Source: Chloranthus sessilifolius (Eukaryota > Streptophyta > Magnoliopsida > Chloranthales > Chloranthaceae). Taken from it: a stretch of 64,000 nt of DNA. Shown here piece by piece: positions 1 through 14,200 of the stretch; within the stretch, counting starts at the first letter, position 1, and each line of letters begins with the position of its first letter. Position numbers and translations under genes: made by a program. The stretch is taken from contig CM037589.1 in assembly GCA_021018995.1 (NCBI GenBank), positions 8,261,001 through 8,325,000 on the forward strand. Direction: 5' to 3'. Below the pieces are notes generated by a model. That model was not told where the DNA came from. It worked only from the letters and a program-made list of their open reading frames with translations, and did no database searches.

Positions 1-1246
1 CAACACGTAGGACATGGAATAAAAAGGTGTGAATCGATATTGGACACGGAACATGTCCATGAGTCAAAGTTTACAAACTCATGTCTCAGACATGTTGTGG
101 TCTTATACCAAACCAAGATTTGACCTCAATAATAAGCATACATTCTTTTCTAAAGGGCTACGATATTGACCCGTAGGGTACTCTGTTTTTCTAAGAGGTG
201 TTTCTGTGTGTGCTCAAAGCAATTATGCAATGAGTTATGACCATTTTCGAGTGTTCCTTACGTCTGAATTTTTCAACTCTATAAGGCTCAACGTAAGGCA
301 TTAAACTCCCTTGTCATCTCAGGTATGCCAAAATTTTGAGAAATTGTGAAGAAAATTAGCAGATATATATGCTAGAAAGCCTAGAATGAATATTGAGATC
401 ATAGTCACAATACGGTAATAACGCGGCCAGGGGTCAAATTTGGGAAAATTCGGGATAGTTCAGTAAGATTAGGGAATATAAAAATATATCATAATATATT
501 TTAAGTTAGAAATAATATTTTTTAATAAACAAAATAATCTATATGGCATTCGATGAAAGGCTCATCTATAATTACATGATTCAAGCAACCATAAAAGAGC
601 ATAGGCATGATTCATCTCAGTTAAATTCGGTAAAATTTGGGAAAATTCAGTACACCTTTAATCCGGAGAATTTTAGCCATTATATGCATATAGTAAAAAC
701 CTTCAGCTTGTAATCTCAATTAATATTTTCACAATCCAAGACATGAAACTTCCAGCATTTCTGCCATTAAATATCAAAGAACCCACCTTATTACCTAAAT
801 ATCTAGAACCTTCGAAAATCTCTTCCAAACTTATGGCTATCATTGAAAGGCTCAAGCTCCAGGGTGGGTCCAACAGGGTCCATATCTCTAGTACGTCCCT
901 CTTTGGACCCATTCTCACAAACTCTCACGGGAAATAATCTCCTGGTTTTTAATTCTGGTGAGATATAATTTGGAGAATTTTTAATCAAATTTACTGGGGC
1001 AAAAAAAAAACGTAATTCTCAACGACTTAGCAATTTGTAGGTGTCCACATCTGGAGAGAATCAAAAACAGATTCCCAGTTGTTCATGTCTTTTCTATGAC
1101 TTCTCACACTACAGTCACAGCTTCTGTCACAAAATTATCCGAATTGATTAAATTTTCAGAAAAAAATTCTCCGATTAGGTGATATGTCAAACATTTACCA
1201 ATAATCAGTCGATTTGATAATGCACCTAATTTTGTGTTTATCGAAA
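1..1246. other. Intergenic, no gene seen
   Basis: AT-rich sequence without a supportable coding region; the short open frames near 740-990 have no recognisable motif. The segment at 415-480 resembles in inverted orientation the segment at 1,990-2,070 and may be one end of an old transposon (see findings). Confidence 0.5.
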
Positions 1247-1905
1247 CAGTTATATTTCATAAATCGAACGAAATTACAACCATAGATCGCAACAAGGAGA
1301 ATAAAAATACAAAAGAACAGTCACAAAGACTAGGAGCCCCTCCAGAGAAGACCCCAAAGCGCAGCAGCCCCCCGAAGAGTATACAACCCAGGATCAGGCA
1401 ACATGTATTCTAGTGTATATGATGTTTAGGATCCCCAGGGCAGCTCCCCAGAAATAAATGTCATTCAACACCTCACAGCTGATGTCCGAACCGGTTCTAC
1501 GCTTGCCTTCAAAGATACGACGGTTGCACTCTCTTCAGATAACAGAAAAGGTAGCACCGAAATGCGCTTGCGTCTCTTAAGCAAACAGAATTCCGCTAAA
1601 AACAGCCCAAAAGAATTCTGAAGACATTCCACTAGGTGCAGTGACCCCTGACAAAGTTCCAAATGGCAGCAGATACAGCACAGTGAATCAGAACATGATC
1701 GACGGTTTCCGCCTGGCACCCGTAAAAAAATTCACCTGTTGGGGATGGACACGCCTCGCCGAATCAAAGTGTCGAAGGTCTTAACTCTGTTCCTGGTCGC
1801 GCTCACTGCAAACACAATGTTACTAGGAGGAGCATTCACTTTCCAGACACCAGTCCATGAATGGGAAATGGGAGGCCTCATCCAGAGAGTGATATGCCGA
1901 CTTGA
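1247..1905 (-). mobile_element. L1-type LINE relic: 3' end with zf-RVT domain
   Basis: Reading the minus strand from about 1,900 down gives a reverse-transcriptase zinc-binding (zf-RVT) segment of plant L1-type LINEs. Visible pieces are WTGVWKVNAPPSNIVFAVSA, then RVKTFDTLIRRGVSIPNR, then AETVDHVLIHCAVSAAIWNF. In-frame stops interrupt it, so it is dead. The low-coordinate end (about 1,250-1,340) reads like the short untranslated tail of such elements. The endonuclease and reverse transcriptase core are absent, which is normal for a 5'-truncated LINE. The family call is fairly sure; the exact ends are not. Confidence 0.7.
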
Positions 1906-3669
1906 CCGTTATGTAATGCACGTACTTTATTACTCAAAAGATCACACTTTAAAATTTTACATAGATTAAGATATATTTTTCTAATTTTTAATAGCTTTTT
2001 ATAATCCCCGAATCATTCCTGAATTAAACTGAACTGACCCCCAGTCCCGCAGAATTATTGCCAAATCTCAGCTTGATTACGGTCACGGTCAAAGCCAAAG
2101 AAATGCAGTTTTACAACTCTAGCCTTCAAAATCTTCTATGACAACAAAACCGTAGTTGTTCTTAGAGGTACATAGTATTAGACATTTAAGTGCCTTAAAA
2201 GCTATAGAGTTCAAAGGAAAATTTAGAAGGGTAAGCAGACCACTTCAAGTGGCCTTGTTACAACAGGTTGAATTTCAGTTGAGCAACTCAATTTACCAAA
2301 TGTCTATCCTTTTACCGATAAAGAAATATAATAGAAATGAAAGGTAGTTAATTAAGTATCATAGCTGGAGCATAGCACCAAAGTTGACTTTGAGTAGAAG
2401 CCTATTTCAACTTGATTTCAAATCCCTTGGTCTATCTAGTATAAGTATCCTAAAAGCAACCTTCTTCCAAGGACTTCTGGAAAAAGGAAACAATGGATCC
2501 CTTCATCTCTACCGCCTTTTTGAGCCCTTACAGAAAAATAGATTGGCTATCTATAATAACTCCATAGGCTTTACAGGGCTTTCTTACCTCAAAATCCCCC
2601 ACTTCCTCTTTCCTTTATCTGAGTTCATTTGACTCTCCTTTTTAAGCAATTACATCCCACCTCCCTGGAATGATTGCAAATGCAAGAAAAGCTGAGGATG
2701 TAATACATAATGAGAATTCTGAAAGCTACCTCTCCTTAAGCACCTTCAATGACAAGAACTTCGTAAAATTTTGAACAAGTTAATCTTGGAATTTTTAATC
2801 TCCTACAGATACATATAGAAATCTGCTTTTTATAAGTAACAAAGCATGTGGTATTAAAGAGATCTTAATATGTTTCCACGTGCATTTGTAAAACTTTTGA
2901 AGGTAACTGTATAGAATAAATAACTCCGGAAGGCTCTCACTTTGCTCCTCCATGCTCTGATTTTTTGTCGTTCAATCTCTTCCAAATTCGATTTCTGTAT
3001 CTTGAATGTAGAGGACTCTAAGCTATATCGAAGTTCTCCAGGTTTCCATATTCCGACTGCAATCAAAGAATTAAAGGACAAAATTTGGAGAGCTTCGTAG
3101 GTCATATTGAGAGAAGGGATTCACTTTGTGAGACAAAAGTCATATGCTGAGGCATCATAAGCCTCAAAATAAAGGAATTTGGGATTTCCTTGGAGATAGA
3201 GGCAAAGGAGAAATCTCTCTCAAAATGAGAAATTTGACAAATTATCTACAAGCTCTTGAGGAAGGATTTGCTGGTTCTGTAATCATAATCTGAAGAAATG
3301 CAGCTCTTTAAGCTGTTTAGCCATCAATGTTTCACTAGTTTTTTTTCAAATTTTTAAGTTATTAATATTGAGTAAACCTCTACTGTGCTAATTAATATAG
3401 CTCACTCTTGGTAATTATTTCTTATCAAACTGATGTCCATACATTAACAGCTTTTAACTAGGAAAATTTGCAGTAATCATTTGCTAAAAGGCCATATCTT
3501 AACAGTAAAAGTACAGCAAACCAACTGAAAAGTTAAAAAAACAATGATAATAATGATTACTTCAAGCACAAGTGAAAATGTCAAATTCACTAACACAGAG
3601 CTAGGAAGAAGAACGGGCAAGCTCAGTTAAAATGTAAAAGCACTAAACCCCCACAGACATCACACCTTA
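1906..3669. other. 3' flank of the PDH E1 beta gene
   Basis: No gene is supported here. Short open frames (for example 2,854-3,105 minus) show no family motif. The minus-strand 3' untranslated region of the E1 beta gene must lie just below 3,670, but I cannot fix its polyadenylation site. Confidence 0.4.
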
Positions 3670-4645
3670 CTACTGCTGGCAAAGCTGCTCGACTGCAGCC
3701 ACGATCTGTGCCGGCTGAACCACGGTCCACTCTTCCAATGACCCAGCATACGGCGTTGGGACGTCCTGTGATGACAAGCATGCAATCGGTGCATCAAGAT
3801 AGTCCCAGAAGTTCTCCATGATTGCACCCCTCAAGCTGGCCCCGATTCCCCCTGTACGCATGCACTCCTCCACGATAAGCACCCGATGTGTCTTCTTTAT
3901 TGAGTTCCCAATTGTGTATAGATCGAATGGTTTCAATGACCTGATGTCAATGACCTCAGGATCATACCCTCTGTTCACCAGCGTCTTTGCCGCCTGCATC
4001 ACATGATACCTCATGCGTGAGTAGGTGAGGATCGTTACATGCTCTCCTGGCCTCACCATCTCTGCCTCTTCAAGCGAAAGAACATACTCCTCATCGGGGA
4101 TCCTTTCCTTCAGATTATAAAGCAGCACGTGCTCAAACAATATGACCGGATTCTCACTCCTGATAGCTGCTTTCATCAGGCCCTTTGCGTTGTAAGGTGT
4201 CGAACAGGCAACCATCTGCAGACCAGGAACGGATTGGAAATAGGATTCCAAGCGCTGAGAGTGCTCTGCCCCAAGTTGACGCCCAACACCTCCAGGCCCT
4301 CGGATAACAACTGGAATGGTGAATTGGCCACCAGATGTGTAATGAAGCATACCACAGTTATTGGATATCTGGTTAAAGGCTAACAGGAGAAACCCCATAT
4401 TCATTCCTTCAACAAGCGGTCTTAGGCCCGTCATAGCTGCTCCAACGGCCATACCTGTGAAGGAGTTCTCAGCAATGGGAGTGTCGAGGACTCTCAGATC
4501 TCCATACTTTGTGGCCAAACCCTTTGTCACCTTGTACGAGCCCCCATAGTGACCTACATCTTCCCCCATGATGCATACCCGGGGATCTCTTTCCATCTCT
4601 TCTTCGAGGCCTTCTCGAAGAGCCTCGAACAGTAGAAGCTCATGC
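3670..4645 (-). CDS. PDH-E1 BETA: PDH E1 beta exon 4 (entire catalytic region)
   Basis: 976 nt, from the acceptor TTTTCAG (4,652-4,646) to TAG (3,672-3,670, followed directly by a second stop TAA). It encodes 324 residues from [20 protein letters not shown] to [17 protein letters not shown]. The open frame runs on to 4,707, but residues beyond the acceptor ([12 protein letters not shown]) are intronic and unlike the family. The ThDP-site Glu lies in the GEDVGHYGG region; [15 protein letters not shown] and [14 protein letters not shown] are strongly conserved blocks. GC content and codon use differ clearly from the AT-rich flanks. Confidence 0.97.
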
Positions 4646-7600
4646 CTGAAAATAAACGTTCGATAAATGTCACATCCACAACTAGTAGAAAAATTCAAAA
4701 TTAACAATATGTGGGAAAGAAATGGTGCATTAGTTCACATCATACAGTCACAACACAGTATCATCGAGCCAATCTTATGATGTATATGCAAGAGGAGCAT
4801 ATTCTATTGCAGTCCATAGCCAAAAAAAAGAGGAAGATGACAGAGACTGGTTAGATCCAACTGAGGTTATGTACCCAAGAAAGGCATGTAACGATCACTA
4901 AAATCTCATAAAGAGCCCTTTATTGGGCAGTGTTGACAAGATATTTTATCAGATTGGTGCAATGCATCTAGCCTCTCAGGTTGAATTAAAAAAATGCCAG
5001 TGGGCATTAGAGATGTTTCATACACCAAAAACTACCAAGTGCGGCCTGCTTCAAATCCTACATTTTTAGGAGCCATATCAATAAGATTTTGATAGAATCT
5101 TGGAATACAAAAATATTGCAGAAAATTCCACGCTTGGGATAAGGGAGGAGCTTTCCTTTAAGGGAACATGCTAGGTTAATCTTGACTTTCAGATCATCCA
5201 AATAGGCCATGCATCAAATTATGTTTCCAGCAGCCACAAGAATAATATTTCAACCAGCACAAAAAGATATCACAAGGGGGCAGACTTGAAGAGTGAAGAA
5301 AAAACTGTTGAACATGCCATGCTAATTACAAGAGAGGAGCTATCCTTTCAGAGACCCTTTTAGGAGTACTCTTGAGTGAATTGTCCAATCAAGTGCATCA
5401 TATTAAAAAGAATACAGTTAAGTTTCAGACACGAAACTATAGAGGGTAGCATTTGGATAAATCCCTTATAAAAAAAATCCAACGTGCAAGAATGCAAAAA
5501 AAAAACCACCTATCACTTTCTCATACATTGCGACATTCCTTTATCATATTATGATGCATGTCTGTTTGGCTGGTTTAACATATAATGCAATTTTAGAAGA
5601 CATTACAAATTTATAATTAATGACTGTTTGCCTACCAATTCCACATCTGCAATAATTATTTTTCATCATCATGACAGTCATCATCGTCAACATCATCATA
5701 ATACTTATCAATATTATGATTATTAGCTGGTCTAGGAGTGGCTTCAGGTTAGCCTCCCCACAAAAAAAAAAGACAGCTTGATCAAAAGAGCCAGAATCTA
5801 TTTACTCTATTCCCAAAGGGATCATCATCATCCCATGCTCATCACCATAAGTCATCATCTTTGTTGTCGAACACCCCGCCTAGGCTCCCACTTGGGCACC
5901 ACCCAGGTGTAGCTCGCTTACTTTTAGCATGTATCAGGCGCCATACGGATAGGTGTGCCACGTTCCTTTGAGTGCATACATGCACGGATGCCTAGGAGCA
6001 CCTGAAATGGTATTGAAGAGGGGATGGAAATAGTGCTCCTAAGCATTACTGAAAATCATTTTCCCCTTTTTTAGAAAAAAAAAATAACTCCCATTAAATA
6101 TCATCCTCACACCATTAAAAATGACTTTTATGGGTAAATGTGGGAATGAACCCTTTACCCAAATATAGCATGCTTGAGAGCAACACACTTAGGCAAATAC
6201 CCAATCCCTTCAAAACCTATCTTGCCAATTTTTATAGATTGATTCAGACGAAATGGATCATATTCGTATCATACTGTTTTCAAGAAATTTTTTATTAGAC
6301 CAAAGCAACTTTATATTTGATTATTGTTGATTAGTGGATGTCGCTAAAATCAAAAGATCAAACTATTTTATTTTCACAACTATAAGATGCACTTGTCATT
6401 AATTTTTGCTTGTTTAATTCGCTAGTTTTTAGTTGTTACTTTAATTTTACCTAACAGTTGATCTTCAATAAGTAATCACATTATTTTTATTAGTTCATTG
6501 TTTTCTAAAGAGTCACTAACTGCATGCAGAAGTTCTGCACACTAACTATGCATGAAAATAGCCTTTTGTTACAGAAAATGCTGAACTTCTGTGCGCAAAG
6601 GCTGAACGTCCTTGTGCAACTAGTGTAATGTGATCCGCGCACGATAGCCACTTGAGAGGGTTCTCGTTTTAACGCAAACTTAGAAAAACCTGTAGGATGG
6701 CTTATATTAGTCTTCCAAGGGGGTTGTATTAAGGATCATCCCACCAAAATTCCTCTGCTAGGGGACCTGCAAGAACACCTAATACTAACCGCAGCTAGTA
6801 GGGCTTCAAAAGCTCCAAACAAAATATTTCATTCAACTCTCTAAATTAAATTTCAGCAGTACTATAGCCATGGTATCAAATATCGGCCGATACCGATACG
6901 TATCAGTTTTTGGCAAACCGATACGTATCAGCGCCAATACATATCAGGTATCAACTCGGGTATCGATATAGGCCGATACCTCTATTTTCTTTTTCTTTTT
7001 TAAATGGCACTGATACAACTCGGTATAGGCCGATACGTATCGGCCGATTCATATCAGTCCTCCATGGACCGATACCGAGTTTGACACCTTGACTATAGCC
7101 TTTAAAGAGGCCTTTACAATGCATAAAATTAGAAATCCAAGGCTAACTATAATTCCTAATTTAAATAAAATATCCTATTTTTCTCAAATAACAAAATAAA
7201 GTCCTAAATAAATAAGGAAACTAAACCTATTTCTAATACAAGCAACAAATCTTATTGGCTAAAATAAAATAACAAATGAACTAATCCTAATTCAATTAGA
7301 AGTCTTGAAATTCGTTACTTTCAGTGTAGCCTCCAAAAACTGACCATAACTTCTTCAATGATTGTCAGAATTGCGCGTTTCTTGGCTCATCGGAAAGCTA
7401 CTTCGATAAGATTTCAACTTTGCACCAATCCGACGTTGTTTGACACTTGAAAGTAAGCCAAACATAAAAGTGATGGATTGAAAGCTGAAGACTCTACAAC
7501 CCTCTGATAAGAGACTTTTCGATAATAAATTGTCGATTTTCCTTTTGTTTCTTCTTTTCTCCCAATTCTTCTTCTTCCCACTTTCTCTAGTTTTCTTTCT

Positions 7601-8141
7601 CAAATTTGAAATAGAGTAAACTTTTGCACTGCATCATACTGGCTCCTTTTTTTCTTAATTATCATTTGCTACTGTTTACCATAATATGAAAAATGGTTTC
7701 GATATTAGGGAGCTCACCACCTGAAGCCCCCCTTAGCAGGCAAGGGAGTCCGTTACATAGGCCAGCCTAGTGCTTTTAGCAACCTTGGTCATCATCATTG
7801 CTGCCACCACCATTCATCATCATCATCATTACCACAATCACCATAGGCTTCATCGTCATCATTTTTGTCATCATCATTATCTTGATCACCACCTTCGTCA
7901 TCATCACTATCACTTTCGCAATTTTATCATCATCATAGTCATCATTTTTAAGTTCATCTTTGAGTAGATGGAGGTGAAGTGGAAGGGAGATGTAAATTAG
8001 GAGGAGAGAGGATATTGAATAGCTTTTAATATCATCATGTGAAACTATTTTTAGCATAATTTTTTTAATATTGAAATGTTGTCCCTAGTATAGGAATTTT
8101 ATCTATCTACATTTAATCACATCTTGTACTCTTCCTTCCTA

Positions 8142-8206
<65 letters not shown>

Positions 8207-11200
8207 CATATATATGAACCCTTACTTATAAGATGAATATGCTACTTTCTTTCACCAAATGGGTTGTGGTCTGATTTTTCCTACCAAAAATGTTCCTCCA
8301 TTTATTTGAAATTGCACAAGTGCCCCTCTACTTCTCTGTCTTCCTGATTTCTTACAGAACCCTTCCTACTTGAATCCTCTACAGTGGCATCAATTGGATC
8401 TCTTCTTCTCTTCACTATATATTTGTATCTCTTCTTCTCCCCATCGCTTCTTCATCATTACTGGTGAAGATCAAAGGCCATCAACTTCATCGTTCCGGTG
8501 TCAATCCATAAATACAGGTCCCAGCATTACACAAAAACCTCTGGCGTCGTTTTCCTCGTGCAGGGATTTGGAGATTCACTAGAGTAGATTAAGAATTGGA
8601 GATTCACTAGAGTAGATAAAGGATTTGGAGATGGATGTGTGAGATCAGAACTTTAGGGATGCCCTAGATAGATTTGGGGATGTGCTACCCTTCTAGATCA
8701 TCTTCCAGGTGAGTTTAGGGATGCATTGGGATTCCTCCTCTTCTTTTTGAGCTCTAGTTTTTGCATCTTCCAGTTTCAGCAAATCCTCAAACCAATATGT
8801 CGCCTGCTCGTGTAGACTAGGAATCCTTTTCCTGGGTGAGTCCTGTGCTAAAGTTCTGGTTGAATGTCCGGATTTCTCTTTTGGCAACATCATAGCTATT
8901 CTCTGGAAATCGCTTCCAATGGCACTTTTCTGGGGAATATGGAAGGAATGTAATAGAAGAATTTTTTAATAAAGTATGGGACTTGCAATGCAACTTTAGT
9001 TTACATCTTTGATGATCTTTTATGGTGGTTTATGGCCTCGCCAGGTTGTCCGGCCGCTTCGGTTGAGGAGATTCTCCAAGAGTGGGAGCAACTACAACAG
9101 CCATAGTGAAGCTCTTGAGGATGGTTGTTTAAGTGTGGGCACCCATTTTGCGCTGGCAGAAGGAGATGCTTCTTTTCAGATGTGGGATGGGGCTAGCCTT
9201 CTGCCTATTTTCTTTTTTATTTAAGTACTTTTTGCTTTTTTGTTTTTTTGTTTTTCCCAGTGGAGCATCTCGCTTTGCTCTTTGATCCGATGTAATTCTT
9301 TTCATTTTGGAATTATAGTTTACAACAATAAAAAAATGAATCCTTTTTCGGAGTTGCTTTATCTTCATCTTTCACCAGTTGATCCTCAAACAACAAAACA
9401 ACGAATTTGCAACGAGGCAATCTAAGCTTCATCATCGCTGAGTTGCAAGGAGGGTTTGTCCTTTGAGCTAACATCTAACGGTCGTATGCTTTCTTACAGC
9501 GAAAAGACTCATCATTGTTGTCAACATGGGTGCTTAATACTTCCTGGTGTTGTTTAATACTTTTTGGGTTGACGGTGTTTCGTCAAAATCCTCATTGTCT
9601 GTGCATCCTCATTGTCATTATAGGCGCAGGCAAATATTCGTCATTATGGCATTTTGATATTTTTTTTTCTTTTTTCCTTTTAATGGGTTTCGGTTTTCAT
9701 GAGTGTTTAATGCTTTTGTATGGGAATACTTTGCAATAGTTTTCATTTTACACGTTACATGTTTGACAAAAGATCTACAAGATCATTCTACTTTTTTTGT
9801 TTTTTGCTTTTTGCTTTTTCAAAGCTTCATTTTTTCATCTTTTGTAGGGTATGTGCTCCATTTTAGCATGTATTTCCTTTTTTTCACTGCATCAACTACT
9901 AGACTTATTAGGCTTTGATTAATTTTTGTGAAGACATCTACTGGTAGGAACAAACCTCTTTTGCTTTTTTAATTATTCAATTGTTTGGACAACCCTTTTT
10001 ATCAAGTTCCCACTCTCTTGAGGTTTCCAATTAATCACACCCATTACTCCTACTATCTTTATCTCTATCTTTAGAATATAGAAGAATTATATTTATTCAA
10101 GGAGCCCATTTATTGCGTTGAATATTTTGCGATTTGCTTAGGATTCATTGTAACAAGTACTTTAATAAGAATACGTTTATGCCTAGATTTGTTTTCCTTT
10201 GGACATCTCACAATCATGGACAGCGACAGACACGCATGTGGCCCAACAGGGGCATGTGGCCTTCCTAACTAAAAAATAAAATCTGGTTCTCAACACCCGT
10301 TGATATTTGAATAATCCTGTGCAGCTCCCAGCTCAAGTGACTCCCAAAAGGGGGGAACCCATGTGGTGGAAAAAAAAGTAAATACTACAATATCGTAAAG
10401 CGAGCCCTGCACCCCCTATCAACGAATTATTTATTTAATCATAACTTCCGTGTGAACTTTCAAAACTGAAATATTTTTTTATTAAAAAGAGTTAGTATTA
10501 GGTACATGACCCAGGCACTGATGCTCTTGAGAAGAGAAATCCCAAAATGTGACCTGGCAACCAAGTCACCGCATATGCGCGCGCTTACCTAATAGTAATA
10601 CTAACTCATTGAGAAGAGAAATCCCAAACCCCACAAATCTCGCTTACCAAATCTAACTCGATAATAGTAGTTCGTTTTAGGTACCCAACCCAGGCACTAA
10701 CGGTCTTGATACTTAGGTCACTTTTTGAGATGCGTGACATGTGGAACCATCATGTATTTTGTATGATTTGACGCCCATGATCTCAAGATCTACTATGTAA
10801 AACATTAGGACAAAAAACAACCGCCATCGTTTGATTCAATGCAGCCAAACCCCAAATGTAACAATATCTTAGATTTACATGGTATCCGTTAATTTTAGAT
10901 TGCATTTGATTGATTTGAATCAAATGATTTATACTGTTTTTCTTCCCATTCTTCACACCAAATATCTTTAGATCATGGCCCACATCAGACGATACTCCTG
11001 TTGACTTCACATAGCACATATCCAAAAAGTGACCGGAGTACCAAGTCACCTGGCGGCTGGCACTTATACTGCTTAGCTAATACTAAATCAGTCACCATAT
11101 TATACCCCTCATGTAAAAAATCCTGGGTCTACCGCTGACCATGGATGATCTAGATTAGAACTATAGTTGTTGCTATTCGCTTGAGGGTGAACAGTTCATC

Positions 11201-14200
11201 TACTTTGTAGAATAAACATCTGGCAGTGCACACCCACATCAGAACACACACACATGAGCATTGTATTTTCAGGTTGAAAGTTGTCATATCTCAAATCTCA
11301 GGCTGCTCATGAGTGACAACATTAGGAGGCCCATTTTTATAGGCCTCAGTTCCTACATCATTATGTGCATGTGTATGAATAGGGTCTTGATTGAATGATG
11401 TTACAAGAAATGGGTTTCAGATCAGTGTGTCAAATTATTACAAAGAAAACCTTAACCTTGACACTTCGAGTACAAAACAGTAGCACCAAATAGAAAATAA
11501 TCTAACATGCCCACCTTTGCCCGTCAAAAGTGATATAGTCGTCAACAAGTTTATCTAGCAAGCCCCATCTAAGCACTTTGGTGGTTGTTGAAGCAACTAG
11601 TTAATTAGAACTAGTAACACATCTTGGCAACCAAAATATCGCCACTTGCACAGTGGATAGCTAATTAGTAGTAACTTTCAACCATCCTACAATGCTCATC
11701 AAAACTCATGGGTTTATTTGATCAGAACTTAAGAGGCAATGAAGACGCTGGTGGTAGTTGAGGTTATGAGAGAGAACTAGCTATGCTAATGCACCTTTTG
11801 CGGCCTGAGAATCACTACCCACTTAGTGGGTAGAGATAACTTACAGCTATCTCAAATAAAATAAAAAACAAGATCAATATTGAAACCTTGAGGTCTCAGG
11901 TTCAGTCCTAGCTTACGTATCTCAGGGGAAATAATAATAATAATAATAATAAATAAAATAAAATCAAGGTCAAGAAATCTACAAACTACTCTACATGTGG
12001 CAACCCAGGATGGGCAGCTATGTATGTCGTGGCTAATTTTCATATCATAACTACCCATCCAATAGACATTAGGACGTCAATAAATACAACACTTCATAAA
12101 ATAATGGAAGATAGAAATTAAACAAGAGAATATCTACAAGATTGATGGATTGCTTTTTGTATGGCAATCTTTGGAGATGAACAAGACAAACCAGGCATCT
12201 CTTCAAAAAGCAAGATATAGATTATGAGAAAAACTTAACCAACACAAGACAAACTAAATCTAGTCAAGGAAGACTCAAACCCTTTGATAAACGGCACATG
12301 GGCGGAAGAGGATGGTGAAGCCACACATTCTCACAAAATAAGCAGAGAAGAATTCATAGATCTCTGCATCATGATGAAACCATTGGGAAAAGAACCAATC
12401 AAGATGATTTAAGGAAAATTCAAAACCTTTCACATGAAACTGATCTCAAAAGACATCCTACATCACAGAGGCAATTAACACCTTAAAAGAATAGGTAAAT
12501 GCCCCACTTCACAGATAACAATTTTTCACTCAACAATGCTTGGTAGAAACTCCTAAAGACTCATGCTAGAAAGTCCAAATGCCACCATGGAAATAGTTTC
12601 CAACCAGCAATTGATGTGCCAATTACAATCTCTCTATTTGTATCGTTGTATGGAAGAGATGTATGTGTTATATCCAAAACCAATGAATCTAGAATGGGAA
12701 GTAAATACTTGATGTCCTCGTTACATCCACCATTCTGATATCATTCATTTCTTACAATTTCAAGTAACCTAATCACTTTGAGCTCAATTATGAAATCTCT
12801 TCTTGGTGTGTGGAAGATGAGAAACCCACCACAAACTCCCCTTTTTTTTAAAATGAATTTTATTAATAGAAAAAGAAGAAGAAATTAAATACTTTAATAA
12901 AAAAAAAGGATAATATCTCAATGTAAAACCTGAATACTACAATCCAAAGAGCAAAAAAAGTGATTATATCTCAACTAAGCTAGAACAAAGTCCACTACAA
13001 GCTCGTATAGGTAACCACAAAGTCCCCATTGTGATCTCTTATCAGGCTGCCAAACTTTGGTTGATCATAACTAGGAGAATCATTCGTGTTGATCTGCCAA
13101 TAATCCAGGTTTGTTTTGTCCTTGATGCAACCACACGCACTCCACCTTCCAAAGGCCATAAATTAGCACCCAAACATCTGTTTCACCATTCTACAATGAA
13201 AGTTTGCTTCAACTGTAAATAAAGTTAAAAGGATTGAGAGTTGGAGAAGAACATGGGTCCAATTGCCTCTTATCTATGAAAATCCACCTAGAGGAATTCA
13301 AAAGAAGGGGTTCATTTGTTTGATCTACCTATAGCATTCTTGACCCACTGTAGAGATTAGGCTAATGTTCACTAATGGAAGGGTTCAGTATGTTATGTGG
13401 GAAGGCCATCAAAACACCAGTAGTGTTACCTAGACACGTGGGCACAGCCGCACAGGTGCCAAGTGTCAAGGTGTCATGTGTTTGGCACAACAATTTCTGA
13501 AAATCCAAGATGGCAGCACCGAGGTAATAAACTCGGTATTGGTATCGGGTATCGGTCCTTGGAGGACCGATACGAATCGGCCGATTCCAATACGTATCGG
13601 CCTGCCTATTTTTTTTTTTTTTTAAATACAGGTATCAGCCGATACCAGATACGTATCGGTTTGCCGAAAAGCCGATACGTATCGGTATCGGCCGATATTT
13701 GATACCTTGGGCAGCACGGCCATAAAAAAAATAAAAATTAATATATATATATATATATATATAGGTGAAGCGGTCCCTGCACAATGTTTGAGCGCTGCTC
13801 TAGTGCCAAGATCATGTGCCACGAGGCACGTGATCTAAAAAGTTGAAAAAATTCATAAATAAATAAATAAATATTGACCTTCAAAAATAAGGTCAAATAT
13901 TGGGTGAAACCCAACATACTGGGAGCATTGATTTTTTTTCCAAATTGGACCACCTTTTGAAGGGTAGATAAGATGTATTTCATATTTATTTTTAATTTGC
14001 AGGGGGGGGGGGGGGGGAGGAAAATTTTAGAGAGCTAACTGAGAACCCTACATGGTAACAAGATGAAAAGCATACATAATAATGCATGTTATGAGCCAAA
14101 CTTAAAAGTTTTTTTCAGTTTTAATTTGGTAAACATTAGATTTTTCCCTAAAATGGTAAACTCATTTGAATGTGTTAAGACAGGGCACAATTTGATTGTA

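Noticed and set aside
2854..3105. 83-residue minus-strand open frame just downstream of E1 beta
   Set aside because: No family motif, no codon signal, and it lies in AT-rich flank.
4646..4707. Upstream Met of the long open frame as the start of E1 beta
   Set aside because: The first residues do not match the family, an acceptor TTTTCAG sits exactly at the homology start, and a proper transit-peptide exon set exists at 22,498-22,956.
7770..8057. His-rich and Met/Asp-rich open frames
   Set aside because: Produced by the ATC/CAT repeat; same region open on both strands.
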